Source: Pseudonocardiales bacterium
Lineage (GTDB): Bacteria; Actinomycetota; Actinomycetes; Mycobacteriales; Jatrophihabitantaceae
Assembly: GCA_030840415.1 (NCBI GenBank)
Contig: JAVEEO010000276.1
Location: forward strand, 1-20,588
Length of the DNA stretch: 20,588 nucleotides
Reading direction: 5' to 3'
The position numbers and the translations under genes are program-made. A model generated the notes under the pieces. It saw only the letters and a program-made list of their open reading frames with translations. It was not told where the DNA came from and did no database searches. Positions 7,741-15,676 of the stretch are shown in pieces (the first letter of the stretch is position 1; every line of letters starts with the position of its first letter).

Positions 7741-8817
7741 ATGGATGCCACGGGCGCGGTTCCCATCGGCGCGCAGCCGGTCGAGGAAGTGGTGCACGTT
7801 CGCCGCCCGCGCTCGGTGATCGCGTTCGCCTGCTGGTTCGCCCTCGGGGTGGGAGTCGCCTACCTGGGCTTGCGCATCGTCGAGCAGCTGCGCACGGTGA
7901 TCTACCTGCTGATGTTCTCGCTGCTGATCGGGGTGACCCTCGATCCGCTGATCCGGTTCCTGGAACGGCGCGGCATCCGCCGCTGGTTCGCCGCGCTGCT
8001 GACCTGGTTCGCCGTAGTGGCGCTGCTCAGTGCCCCCATCGTGCTGGCCGTCGACGCCGCCAGCACCCAGCTGCCGGCGCTGATCAAGTCGGGGCCCGAG
8101 CTGATCCGCAATGCCGAAAGCCATCTCGGCGCACTCGGCGACCGGCTGTCGGCCGCCACCGAATCCTCCACCGGCGGCGGCTCGCTCAACCCGACCGAGG
8201 TGCTGGACTACGTGCTGACCGGCGGGGCGCTGCTGTTCAGCGCGGTCACCGACATCGTGGTGGTGGCGTTCCTGTCGCTGTACTTCGCCATCGAACTGCC
8301 CCGGCTGCGGGCGCTGGCACTCAAGGCGGTGCCGGCCTCCCGCCAGATTCGCACCGCCCGGATCCTCGACGAGCTGGTCGTGCTGGTCGGGCGGTTCATG
8401 CTGTCCACGGTGGCGATCGCGATCCTGTTCGGGTTCGGCACCGCGATGTGGTCGCTGGCCTGGGGAATTCCCTACCCGGTGCTGCTGGGCGCGCTGGTGA
8501 CGGTGCTGTCGCTGGTTCCGGTGATCGGCTCCACGGTCGGCGGCACCCTCGTGACACTGGTGTCGCTGAGCGTCGGGCTGCCCACCGCGATCATCACGCT
8601 GATCTTCTACATCAGCTACCGGATGGCCGAGGACTACCTGATCCAGCCGCGGATGATGAAGTTCTCGGTCGAGCTGCCCGGCGTGATCACGGTGCCGTCG
8701 GTGATCCTGGGCGGCGCGGTGCTCGGGGTGCCCGGCGCGCTGTTCGGGGTGCCGGCGGCGCTGATCCTGCGGGTGCTGGTGCGCGAACTGGTGTTCCCGG
8801 CCACCGACCAGTCCTGA
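7741..8817 (+). CDS. AI-2E family transporter (PF01594-type membrane protein)
   Basis: A polytopic membrane protein of 358 aa. The N-terminal part has paired hydrophobic segments (VIAFACWFALGVGVAYLGL; VIYLLMFSLLIGVTLDPLI; FAALLTWFAVVALLSAPIV), followed by a soluble stretch (about 100-160), then several more segments. The C-terminal region carries the family hallmark GIPYPVLLGALVTVLSLVP followed by VIGSTVGG, and YRMAEDYLIQPRMM. The family was named for autoinducer-2 export but includes Na+/H+ antiporters and unassigned transporters, so the substrate is unknown. ATG 7741 fits a leaderless transcript. Its place after the paa genes does not show a functional link. Confidence 0.88.
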   Translation: MDATGAVPIGAQPVEEVVHVRRPRSVIAFACWFALGVGVAYLGLRIVEQLRTVIYLLMFSLLIGVTLDPLIRFLERRGIRRWFAALLTWFAVVALLSAPIVLAVDAASTQLPALIKSGPELIRNAESHLGALGDRLSAATESSTGGGSLNPTEVLDYVLTGGALLFSAVTDIVVVAFLSLYFAIELPRLRALALKAVPASRQIRTARILDELVVLVGRFMLSTVAIAILFGFGTAMWSLAWGIPYPVLLGALVTVLSLVPVIGSTVGGTLVTLVSLSVGLPTAIITLIFYISYRMAEDYLIQPRMMKFSVELPGVITVPSVILGGAVLGVPGALFGVPAALILRVLVRELVFPATDQS

Positions 8818-8960
8818 CCGGCCCGCCTCGCCGTCAGTCCCCTCCCCGCCTCGCCGTAGCTCCGGCGACGGGGCCACGTCGCGCCCTTGGCGATGGGCGG
8901 CGAAAGGCGGAGCATCGCAGGAGTGGGGTTTGCACGTCCCGGCGGTGAGGAGGAACCACC

Positions 8961-10382
8961 ATGGTCACGATGGCAGCCCATGGCCCGGTCAGCCAGATTG
9001 CCGTCCTCGCCGCCGCCGGCGCTCCGTCCCAGCTGCTACCGGCTCGCGAGCAGATGGCCTTCACGCTCGGCTTCCACATCGTCCTGGTGCCGTTCGGAGT
9101 GGCCTTCACCTTCCTGATGATGATCGCCAACTACCGGGCGCTGCGCCACGGCGACGCCGACTCACTGCTGCTCGCCCAACGCTGGTCGAAGGTGGCGGCC
9201 GTGCTGTTCGCCGTCGGCGCCGTGTCCGGGACCGTGCTGTCGTTCGAGATGGGGCTGCTCTGGCCTGGCCTGATGGAGCGTTTCGGTGCTGCCTACGGCA
9301 TTCCGTTCGCCATCGAGGGCATCTTCTTCTTCCTCGAAGCGATCTTCGTCGCCATCTACATCTACGGCTGGAAACGGCTCTCGCCCTGGCTGCACTTCTG
9401 GAGCGGGCTGCCGGTGGTGCTGTCGGGGATCGGCGGCACGCTGTCGGTGGTCGCCGCCAACAGCTGGATGAACACCCCCGGCGGCGTCACCCTGCGCGAC
9501 GGCCGGGTGGTGGACGTCGACGTGGCGAAGATCCTGTTCAACCGGGCCTTCTGGTACGAGGCGCTGCACATGCTGCTCGCCGCCTACGTGGTCGCCGCCT
9601 TCACGGTGGCGGGCGTCTACGCCGCCGGCATGCTGCGCGGACGGCACGATCGCTACCACCGCATCGGATTGCTCCTGCCGCTCACGGTCGGCTCGATCGC
9701 GATTCCGCTGCAGATCCTGATGGGTGACGTCATCGCCCGGAAGGTCTTCGACATCGAGCCGGCGAAGTTCGCGGCCATCGAGGCGTTGCCCGACACCTCG
9801 ACCCACGTTCCCGAAATTCTCGGCGGGGTGCTGATCGACGGCAAGGTCCGGTACGGCATCTCGATCCCGAACGGGGCATCCCTGCTGTCCGGGTTCAGCC
9901 CGTCCACCCGGATCCGTGGCCTGGATGCCATTCCAGCTGCGGCGCGGCCGCCGGATCGGCTGGTGAGCATCGTCCACCTCGCCTTCGACGTCATGGTCGG
10001 CACCGGCTTCGCCCTGCTCGGACTGGCCGGGTGGTTCGCGTGGTGCTGGTGGCGTTCGCGGCTGCGAAACCCGAGCCGCTGGTTCCTGCGCGCCACCGCG
10101 ATCAGCGGCCTCATCGCGGTGCTCTCGCTGGAGAGCGGCTGGGTCGTCACCGAGGTCGGACGCCAGCCCTGGACAGTCGTCGGGCTGCTGCTCACCCGCG
10201 ACGCGGTGCAGACCTCGGGCAACCTGTGGCCACTGTTCGCCGGTGCCGCCACGGTCTATGCGGGCGTCAGCGCGGGTGCGGTGTTCGCGCTGCGGGCGCT
10301 GCGGCGTCGCTGGGCCGCCGGGTCGGACCTCGCGACACCCTATGGGCCGGAGGACGAGCCGGAGCCGGTGAGCGTGGCATGA
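8961..10382 (+). CDS. cydA: Cytochrome bd-type quinol oxidase subunit I (short Q-loop, CioA-like)
   Basis: Main haem-bearing subunit of a bd-type terminal oxidase in the cytoplasmic membrane, which reduces O2 to water with electrons from quinol. The 473-aa protein has the axial haem ligands H39 (LGFHIVLV), H203 (YEALHMLL) and M345 (FDVMVGTG), and the quinol-site motif EPAKFAAIEA (K269, E274; glutamate replaces the usual leading Gln of QPAK). It also has GRQPW after the last helices. The loop between these motifs is short, as in the cyanide-insensitive (Cio) branch rather than the long E. coli type. ATG 8961 follows GAGGAGG. It overlaps cydB by ATGA. No cydCD or cydX is seen. Confidence 0.94.
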   Translation: MVTMAAHGPVSQIAVLAAAGAPSQLLPAREQMAFTLGFHIVLVPFGVAFTFLMMIANYRALRHGDADSLLLAQRWSKVAAVLFAVGAVSGTVLSFEMGLLWPGLMERFGAAYGIPFAIEGIFFFLEAIFVAIYIYGWKRLSPWLHFWSGLPVVLSGIGGTLSVVAANSWMNTPGGVTLRDGRVVDVDVAKILFNRAFWYEALHMLLAAYVVAAFTVAGVYAAGMLRGRHDRYHRIGLLLPLTVGSIAIPLQILMGDVIARKVFDIEPAKFAAIEALPDTSTHVPEILGGVLIDGKVRYGISIPNGASLLSGFSPSTRIRGLDAIPAAARPPDRLVSIVHLAFDVMVGTGFALLGLAGWFAWCWWRSRLRNPSRWFLRATAISGLIAVLSLESGWVVTEVGRQPWTVVGLLLTRDAVQTSGNLWPLFAGAATVYAGVSAGAVFALRALRRRWAAGSDLATPYGPEDEPEPVSVA

Positions 10383-11371
10383 CCACCCTCGTCGCCTCGG
10401 TCCTGCTGACCGGCATCGTGGCCTACGGAGTGTTCGGCGGCGCCGACTTCGGCACCGGCCTGTGGGACCTGACCGCCGGCGGCGCCCAGCGCGGCGCCCG
10501 GCCCCGGGCCCTGATCGACCATGCCATCGGCCCGGTCTGGGAGGCCAACCACACCTGGTTGATCTTCTGCCTGGTACTGCTCTGGACCGGCTTTCCGACC
10601 GCATTCGCCGCGATCATGACCACCCAGTACATCCCGCTCGGCATCGCCGCGCTGGGCATCGTGCTGCGTGGATCCGGGTTCGCCTTCCGCAAGGTTTCCA
10701 TGCACACCGCCGAACAACGCCTCAACGGTGTCGCCTTCGCCGCCTCGTCGGTGATCACACCGTTCTGCTTCGGTGCCGTGGTCGGCGGCATCGCCTCCGA
10801 CCGGGTGCCCGCCGCCGGCCACGGCGATCCGCTGGCGAGCTGGCTCAATCCCACCTCGATCGTCGGTGGCGTGCTGGCCGTGCTCACCTGCGGCTACCTC
10901 GCGGCGATCTTCCTGACCGCCGAGGCATTCCGCGCCGGCCAACCGGACCTCGAACGCTGGTTCCGCCGCCGCGCGATGGTCGCCGCGGTGGCCGCCGGGA
11001 TCACAGCCCTGAGCGGGTTGTTCGTGCTCGATCATGACGCCCATCGGCTCTACGTCCGGCTGCTGCACGTCGGCTGGCCGTTCATCGCCATGTCGGTGAT
11101 CGCCGGAACCGCCGCGCTGCTGGCCACCGTGCGCGGACGGGCCCGGCTGCTCCGCCCGCTCGGCGTCCTGGCGGTCGCGGCCGTGCTGGTGGGGTGGGGC
11201 GCCGCCCAGTACCCGTACCTGCTCGGCTCGCAGCTCAGCCTCACCGACGCCGCCTCACCGCCGGCGACGATGACGGCGCTCGGCGTCGTGACGGTGGCCG
11301 CGGCCGCGCTGGTCGGACCGTCACTGGTCGCGCTGTTCGTCCTCACCAACCGGGGGCGGTTGACCGGTTAA
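10379..11371 (+). CDS. cydB: Cytochrome bd-type quinol oxidase subunit II
   Basis: Second membrane subunit of the bd-type oxidase; it pairs with CydA and is needed for haem insertion and stability. The 330-aa protein begins with the hallmark AYGVFGGADFGTGLWDL and WEANHTWLIFCLVLLWTGFP, and has about eight to nine hydrophobic segments. The start is fixed by the ATGA overlap with cydA, which also implies coupled translation. It ends 17 nt before the convergent glycerate kinase gene. Confidence 0.94.
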   Translation: MTTLVASVLLTGIVAYGVFGGADFGTGLWDLTAGGAQRGARPRALIDHAIGPVWEANHTWLIFCLVLLWTGFPTAFAAIMTTQYIPLGIAALGIVLRGSGFAFRKVSMHTAEQRLNGVAFAASSVITPFCFGAVVGGIASDRVPAAGHGDPLASWLNPTSIVGGVLAVLTCGYLAAIFLTAEAFRAGQPDLERWFRRRAMVAAVAAGITALSGLFVLDHDAHRLYVRLLHVGWPFIAMSVIAGTAALLATVRGRARLLRPLGVLAVAAVLVGWGAAQYPYLLGSQLSLTDAASPPATMTALGVVTVAAAALVGPSLVALFVLTNRGRLTG

Positions 11372-11388
11372 GGGTGCCCGGCCGGGGT

Positions 11389-12483
11389 TCAGCTCCGGAC
11401 GGCCCGGGCTGCCCGCCGGCCCGCCTCGATCAGCCAGCGCACCGGATCGTCCTGGGCCGCCCGCGCCGAGCCGGCCAGCTCGGTCAGGCTGAGCAGGCCC
11501 ACGCCGGGCACCGCGCCGGCCATGCCGGCCTCCACCGACCCGGCCACCACCAGCGCCGGCACCCCGTCCGCGGCTGCCGTCCGCAGCACGTACCCGCAGG
11601 TCTTGCCGATCAGCGAGCCGGCGTCGAAGCGGCCCTCCCCGGTCACCACCAGACCGGCCCGCCGCACCGCCCCGGGCAGCCCGACCAGCTCCCCGATCGT
11701 CGCGGCGCCGTCCACCAGGTCCCCGCCCCAGTAGGCCAACCCATAGCCGGTGCCGCCGGCCGCGCCACAGCCGGGCCGCTGCGGATCGGTGCCCAGCACC
11801 GCGGCCAACCGGCGCAGGCCGCGGTCCAGCTCGGCCACCTCGGCGGGGCCGGCCCCCTTCTGCGGGCCGAACCGGGCCGCGCTGCCGGACGGCCCGAACA
11901 GCGGCGCCTGAACGTCGACCAGCACCTGGACGCCGCCCGGCGGCACCGGCAGCAACCGGTCCCGCCGGATCGCCGCGAGCCGGGTCAGGCCGCGACCGCC
12001 GACCGGTAACAGGCCGTCCGCGCCGACCAGTTGCGCCCCGAGTGCCGACAGCGCCCCGGCGCCGCCGTCGGTCGAGGCCGAACCGCCGAGCGCGACCACC
12101 AGCCGGCGGGCGCCGGCGCGCACCGCCGCCGCCAGCACGATGCCCAGCCCGATGGTGTGCGCGCCCATCGGGTCGAGCGGGCTGAGCCCGGCGATGCCGC
12201 AGACCTCGGCCAGTTCCACGGCGGCGGTGTCCCCGGTGCGGAGGTAGCGGCCGGTGCGAAACGCGCCGACCGCATCCACGGCCGGCACCCCGATCCAGCG
12301 CGCGTCCGGCTGGCTGGCGGCCAGCACTTCCAGCGTGCCGTCCCCGCCGTCGGCCATCGGCAGTGTGGTCAGCTCGTCGGCCGGCCGGACCGAACGCCAG
12401 CCCTCGGCCAGCGCGGCGGCGGCCCGCGGGGCCGGCAGGCTGCCCTTGAACTTGTCCGGTGCCAGCAGCACCCGCAGCGTCAT
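11389..12483 (-). CDS. Glycerate kinase (GlxK/GarK type)
   Basis: Phosphorylates D-glycerate with ATP, feeding it into glycolysis. The 364-aa protein matches type I glycerate kinases: LLAPDKFKGSLPAPRAAAAL at the N-terminus, MADGGDGTLEVL near residue 50, GSASTDGGAGALSALGAQL in the middle and VVTGEGRFDAGSLIGKT toward the end. The ATG at 12483 overlaps the stop of the upstream amine oxidase by four bases on the same strand, so the two are likely co-transcribed and coupled. Family members make either 2- or 3-phosphoglycerate; sequence reading alone does not separate them firmly, though GlxK/GarK enzymes usually give 2-phosphoglycerate. Confidence 0.93.
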   Translation of the reverse strand: MTLRVLLAPDKFKGSLPAPRAAAALAEGWRSVRPADELTTLPMADGGDGTLEVLAASQPDARWIGVPAVDAVGAFRTGRYLRTGDTAAVELAEVCGIAGLSPLDPMGAHTIGLGIVLAAAVRAGARRLVVALGGSASTDGGAGALSALGAQLVGADGLLPVGGRGLTRLAAIRRDRLLPVPPGGVQVLVDVQAPLFGPSGSAARFGPQKGAGPAEVAELDRGLRRLAAVLGTDPQRPGCGAAGGTGYGLAYWGGDLVDGAATIGELVGLPGAVRRAGLVVTGEGRFDAGSLIGKTCGYVLRTAAADGVPALVVAGSVEAGMAGAVPGVGLLSLTELAGSARAAQDDPVRWLIEAGRRAARAVRS

Positions 12484-13649
12484 CTGCGGACGGCGTACCG
12501 CTCGGGTGACAGGAAGCCGATGTCATGGCGGGTAGCGCCGTCGACGACCAGGTCCGCGACGATCTCACCGACCACCGGAACGAACTTGAAACCGTGCCCG
12601 GAGAAGCCCAGCGCCAGCACCAGCCGGCCCTCGGAGCCGGGGTGGACACCGAGCAGGAAGTCGTCGTCCGGGGTCGCCGGGTACAGGCACACCTGGCTGG
12701 TGACGCAATCGCCGGCCAGTCCGGGAATGGTGCCGGACAGCAACTGCCGCAAAGCCGCCTGCTCGGACTCCGAGACCGTCCGCCGCACGGTATCGGGATT
12801 GACGTCGGGCTCGGACCAGTCGTGGTACAGCGCCGACTTGACCCCCTCCTCGCCGGGCTGGTGCGGGAAGCCGTAGATCTCCAGCCGCTGCGCGCCCGGT
12901 GCCACCGGCAGGCTCCACAGGTAGACCGGGAAGCGGTCGGGGTCGTAGTCGGTGACCGCGGTCAGCGGCCGGAACCAGTGCACGGTCTGGCGCTGCGCCT
13001 TGATCGGGTAGCCGTCCGGCCCGGTCAGCCGGCCGGCCCACGCGCCGGTGGCGATCACCGCGCGCGGTGCGTGCAGCTCCTCGCCGCCGGCCACCAGGTG
13101 CACGCCGTCCGAACCGACCTCCAGCTGCTCGACGAGGGTGTCGAAGCGCAGCTCGGCACCGGCGGCGGCGGCCAGCTCCAGGTGGGCCCGCACGGTGGTC
13201 TCCGGGCTGACGAAGCCCGCGTCCGCCTCGAAGACCGCCAGCTGGTCCTCCGGCAGCGCGAACTGCGGGTACCGGGCGCGCAGGCCGGCGGAATCGAGCA
13301 CCTCGTGCGGCAGCGACCAGCGGCGCGCCGACTCCAGGGTGCCCGACACCACCGCGCTGTCGGGCCGGCCGATCATCAGCGCACCGCACCGGGTGAGCAA
13401 CCGGGTGCCGACCGCGGCCGACAGCTCGTCCCACAGCTGGTAGGACCGGACCAGCAGCGGCACGTAGTCCGGCCTCTCGAAGTAGGCCTTGCGCACCAGC
13501 CGGGTGCCGCCGTGCGAGGAACCCATCGAGTGCGCGGGACCGAACTGCTCGATGCCCAGCACCCGCTGGCCGCGCGAGGCCAGGGCATAGGCCGCCGCCG
13601 AACCCATGCCGCCCAGTCCCACCACGATCACGTCGTATTCAGCGCTCAT
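12480..13649 (-). CDS. Flavin-dependent amine oxidase of the monomeric sarcosine oxidase / N-methyltryptophan oxidase family
   Basis: Oxidises a secondary N-methyl amino acid (or a related amine) with O2, giving H2O2 and an imine that hydrolyses, usually with release of formaldehyde. The 389-aa protein has the FAD-binding GLGGMG (residues 11-16), GSSHGGTRLVRKAY (family arginine region) and C321 in QVCLYPATPDDDF, matching the cysteine that carries covalent FAD in MSOX (C315). FSGHGFKFVPVVGE near the end is the other family signature. The substrate (sarcosine, N-methyltryptophan, pipecolate or other) is not determined. ATG 13649 is preferred to an in-frame TTG at 13673; its ribosome site is weak. 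Followed directly by glycerate kinase. Confidence 0.92.
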   Translation of the reverse strand: MSAEYDVIVVGLGGMGSAAAYALASRGQRVLGIEQFGPAHSMGSSHGGTRLVRKAYFERPDYVPLLVRSYQLWDELSAAVGTRLLTRCGALMIGRPDSAVVSGTLESARRWSLPHEVLDSAGLRARYPQFALPEDQLAVFEADAGFVSPETTVRAHLELAAAAGAELRFDTLVEQLEVGSDGVHLVAGGEELHAPRAVIATGAWAGRLTGPDGYPIKAQRQTVHWFRPLTAVTDYDPDRFPVYLWSLPVAPGAQRLEIYGFPHQPGEEGVKSALYHDWSEPDVNPDTVRRTVSESEQAALRQLLSGTIPGLAGDCVTSQVCLYPATPDDDFLLGVHPGSEGRLVLALGFSGHGFKFVPVVGEIVADLVVDGATRHDIGFLSPERYAVRR

Positions 13650-13745
13650 GCCGTCATCCCGCTCTTCGCGCAAGCGCTCATCGCACTCATTCGCTGCGCT
13701 CCTCCTTCGCTGGCGCTCACTCGATGCTCGCTCATGCCGTAAACC
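13650..13745 (-). repeat. GAGTGAGC/AGCGAA-rich low-complexity tract upstream of the amine oxidase
   Basis: On the minus strand this stretch is a chain of short related words (ATGAGCG, GAGTGAGC, CAGCGAA, GGAGGAGCGCAGCGAA, ATGAGTGCG) running up to the amine oxidase start. A similar but shorter chain (GTGAGTGAGC, GGCAGCGAACC, GGAGCG) lies directly before paaC at 5261-5312, also in the sense direction. Not a long exact repeat; the similarity is of word content. Confidence 0.5.
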
Positions 13746-13822
13746 CCCTCATGCCGGCCATGATCTCGCAGACACCGCCGGCAGCCGCACCCGGCATGGC
13801 GACTCCGGCCCGCGCGCCGGGC

Positions 13823-13828
13823 TACCGT
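13823..13828 (+). promoter_or_regulatory. -10 element for a leaderless membrane-protein gene
   Basis: TACCGT at 13823-13828 is followed after 6 nt by GTG 13835, with no ribosome-binding site between. This supports a leaderless transcript and decides the start codon over the upstream in-frame ATG at 13796. Confidence 0.45.
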
Positions 13829-13834
13829 GTCGGC

Positions 13835-14506
13835 GTGAGCTGGCTGACCGAACCGGACGAGGACTGGGACGAGCAGGAGGCGCCGCCGCGCAACCGGCTC
13901 CGGCTGGTGGCGGCGGTGCTGGCCGGCTGGCTGGCGGTCAGCCTGATCGTGCTCCTCGGCCTGCTGAGGTTCAGCGGACACGACTCGGCGGACCGGGCAC
14001 CGGGCAACCGGCCGGCCGGCACCACCGCGGCTGCGGCCAGCCCGAGCGGGTCGGCCACCAGCAGCGCCCCGGTCGGCGGGGTGCCCGCCGGCTGGCAACT
14101 GCGGACCGGCGACGACCAGACCAACTGCGCCGCGCACTCCTACGGGCAGGTGCAGGTGTTCTTCGCCCGGACGCCCTGCGCGGGGGTGCACCGCAGCCTG
14201 TTCAGCATGTCACGGGACGGCCGGAACATCGTCGTGGCGGCCAGCACCGTGACCTTCGCCAGCGCCGAACAGGCCGGCGCGTACCTGCGGGTGGTGACCT
14301 CGGACGGCACCGGCAACATCAACGACCTGCTGCGCGAGGGCAGCAGGTATCCCGGTTCGCCGAGCAAGCTGCCGCCGGCCGCGTTCGCCTCGCGGCAGGA
14401 CGGCGTCCGGGTGCTGGTCGCCGAGGCCGCGTACGCGCAAGGCGCTTCGGCCTACAGCGATGCCGCCCTGCAGGCCGCCGCGCGCCAGGCCGTCGACGCG
14501 GGCTAG
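13835..14506 (+). CDS. Single-pass membrane protein of unknown function
   Basis: Function not recognised. The 223-aa product starts with an acidic tail (WLTEPDEDWDEQEAPP), a basic patch (RNRLR) and one transmembrane helix (about residues 21-43, LVAAVLAGWLAVSLIVLLGLL), then a Thr/Ala/Ser/Gly linker and a folded external domain of about 130 residues. That domain has two cysteines about 22 residues apart (DQTNCAAHSYG and ARTPCAGVHR) that could form a disulfide, and an Ala-rich C-terminal helix. The charge pattern predicts the N-terminus inside. GTG 13835 is preferred; ATG 13796 or 13752 would extend it. It is divergent from the amine oxidase and convergent with osmC, with a gap of only 3 nt to the osmC stop. 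Confidence 0.8.
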   Translation: MSWLTEPDEDWDEQEAPPRNRLRLVAAVLAGWLAVSLIVLLGLLRFSGHDSADRAPGNRPAGTTAAAASPSGSATSSAPVGGVPAGWQLRTGDDQTNCAAHSYGQVQVFFARTPCAGVHRSLFSMSRDGRNIVVAASTVTFASAEQAGAYLRVVTSDGTGNINDLLREGSRYPGSPSKLPPAAFASRQDGVRVLVAEAAYAQGASAYSDAALQAAARQAVDAG

Positions 14507-14509
14507 CGG

Positions 14510-14947
14510 TCAGTCCATCGACGCGGCCAGGGTGATCTGCACGCCGGTGAGGGCCTTGCTGACCGGGCAGCTCTGCTTGGCCTGCTGCGCCGCCGCCTCG
14601 AACCCGGCCGCGTCGAGACCCTCGACCTCGCCGTGCACCTCCAGGGCGATCCCGGTCAGCTGGAAGCCGCCGGCCGGATCCGGGCCGAGCGAGACCTTGG
14701 CGGTGACCTCCAGGCTCTGCGGGATACCGCCGGCTTCGGCGATCAGCGCGGACAGCTGCATCGCGAAGCACGAGGAGTGCGCGGCAGCGATCAGTTCCTC
14801 GGGGCTGGTGGTGCCGCCGGCGTCATCGGCCGTCCGCTTGGGGAACGACACTTCGAAGGTGCCCACCTTCGAGCTGCTCAGCTCGACCTGGCCGGAGCCC
14901 TCTTGCAGGTTGCCATTCCAGGCGGTGCGGGCGATGCGGGTAGGCAT
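14510..14947 (-). CDS. OsmC-type organic hydroperoxide peroxidase
   Basis: A thiol peroxidase that reduces organic hydroperoxides in the cytoplasm. The 145-aa protein has the two redox cysteines C60 (AAHSSCFAMQLS) and C127 (AKQSCPVSKAL). TTSPEELIAAAHSSCFAM is closer to the OsmC branch than to Ohr, which usually has NPEQLFAAGYSACF. ATG 14947 has GAAGGAG a few bases upstream. It lies 123 nt downstream of, and on the same strand as, the OhrR-type regulator, which suggests peroxide-dependent control. Confidence 0.93.
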   Translation of the reverse strand: MPTRIARTAWNGNLQEGSGQVELSSSKVGTFEVSFPKRTADDAGGTTSPEELIAAAHSSCFAMQLSALIAEAGGIPQSLEVTAKVSLGPDPAGGFQLTGIALEVHGEVEGLDAAGFEAAAQQAKQSCPVSKALTGVQITLAASMD

Positions 14948-15020
14948 GGATTCTCCTTCGACGACGAAGATCAGCGGAAGCGACAGCCGGACTCGCCCCG
15001 GTGGCAGCGGGCGAAACGCG

Positions 15021-15026
15021 ATTCTA
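15021..15026 (-). promoter_or_regulatory. Possible -10 element for osmC
   Basis: The minus strand reads GATAGAAT here, with TAGAAT as a strong -10 hexamer about 74 nt upstream of the osmC start codon. This would give osmC its own transcript in addition to any read-through from the regulator gene. No clear -35 and no copy of the palindrome found upstream of the regulator. Confidence 0.4.
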
Positions 15027-15070
15027 TCGTGCCCGACTTATCGACGAGGTAGCCGGCAACCGCGACCAGG

Positions 15071-15526
15071 TCAGGCGTGCTTGCGTTCCAGGTCCGCGGT
15101 CAACCGGCGCAGCTTCTTGATCAGCCTCGCCCGGCTGGGCGCGTCCAACTCGGTGGCCTCGCAGATCTGGGCCGGCACGCCGGCCGCCCGGCGCCGCATC
15201 GCCTTGCCCTGCCGGGTCAGTTGGACGTCCACGGTCCGCTCGTCACCGGCCCGCCGGTGCCTGCTGACCAGGTCCAGCGCCTCCAGCCGCTTGACCAGCG
15301 GGGACAGGGTGTTGGACTCCAGGTGCAGCCGGGCCCCGATCTCGCCGACCGACGAGGTGCCCTCTTCCCACAGCAGCCTCAGGACCAGGTACTGGGGATA
15401 GGTCAGGCCCAATTCGTCGAGGACCGGACGATACGTCGCCGTCATGGCCCGTGACGCCAGGTACAGCGCCAGGCACAGCTGGTCATCGAATTCCTCGGTC
15501 AACTCTTGCGAGCGCATCGCCGTCAT
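15071..15526 (-). CDS. OhrR-type MarR family redox regulator
   Basis: A dimeric winged-helix repressor that senses organic peroxides through a reactive cysteine. The 151-aa protein has C18 in DDQLCLALYLASRAMT, followed by LDELGLTYPQYLVLRLLWEEG, which closely follows the OhrR signature including the tyrosines that contact the sensing cysteine. The winged helix (about 45-105) has LESNTLSPLVKRLEALDLV and RRAGDERTVDVQLT. Only one cysteine is near the N-terminus and C121 (QICEATE) is later, so either the one-cysteine or two-cysteine mechanism is possible. ATG 15526 fits a leaderless transcript from TACCCT; a second ATG lies at 15517. An 18-bp palindrome overlaps its promoter, suggesting autorepression. 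Confidence 0.92.
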   Translation of the reverse strand: MTAMRSQELTEEFDDQLCLALYLASRAMTATYRPVLDELGLTYPQYLVLRLLWEEGTSSVGEIGARLHLESNTLSPLVKRLEALDLVSRHRRAGDERTVDVQLTRQGKAMRRRAAGVPAQICEATELDAPSRARLIKKLRRLTADLERKHA

Positions 15527-15533
15527 ACCGGCA

Positions 15534-15539
15534 AGGGTA
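15534..15539 (-). promoter_or_regulatory. -10 element of the OhrR-type gene
   Basis: The minus strand reads TACCCT at 15539-15534, then 7 nt to the ATG at 15526, with no Shine-Dalgarno site. This is a leaderless arrangement. Its first base is the last base of the adjoining palindrome. Confidence 0.5.
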
Positions 15540-15556
15540 ATCCGGCATGCCGGATT
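15539..15556. promoter_or_regulatory. Perfect 18-bp palindrome, candidate OhrR operator
   Basis: AATCCGGCATGCCGGATT is exactly self-complementary over 18 bp. It begins 13 bp upstream of the regulator's start codon and fills the space upstream of the -10 hexamer, where a bound repressor would block RNA polymerase. It differs from the TACAATT-type operator of Bacillus OhrR, so binding by this protein is inference from position. Confidence 0.7.
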
Positions 15557-15676
15557 TGGATGCCTTCAAACTGTCTGATTTTGTGCTCTGCTGACCATGG
15601 GCCGACACCGACTCGAGCCCCACTGCCGAGCCCTGGCCGGCGCTGGCGAACAGTGGCCGGTAGCCCGTCGTCAGAC

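Noticed and set aside
9162..10604. Long minus-strand frame (480 codons) opposite cydA/cydB
   Set aside because: Shadow of the bd oxidase genes; the plus strand has all haem ligands and the quinol motif.
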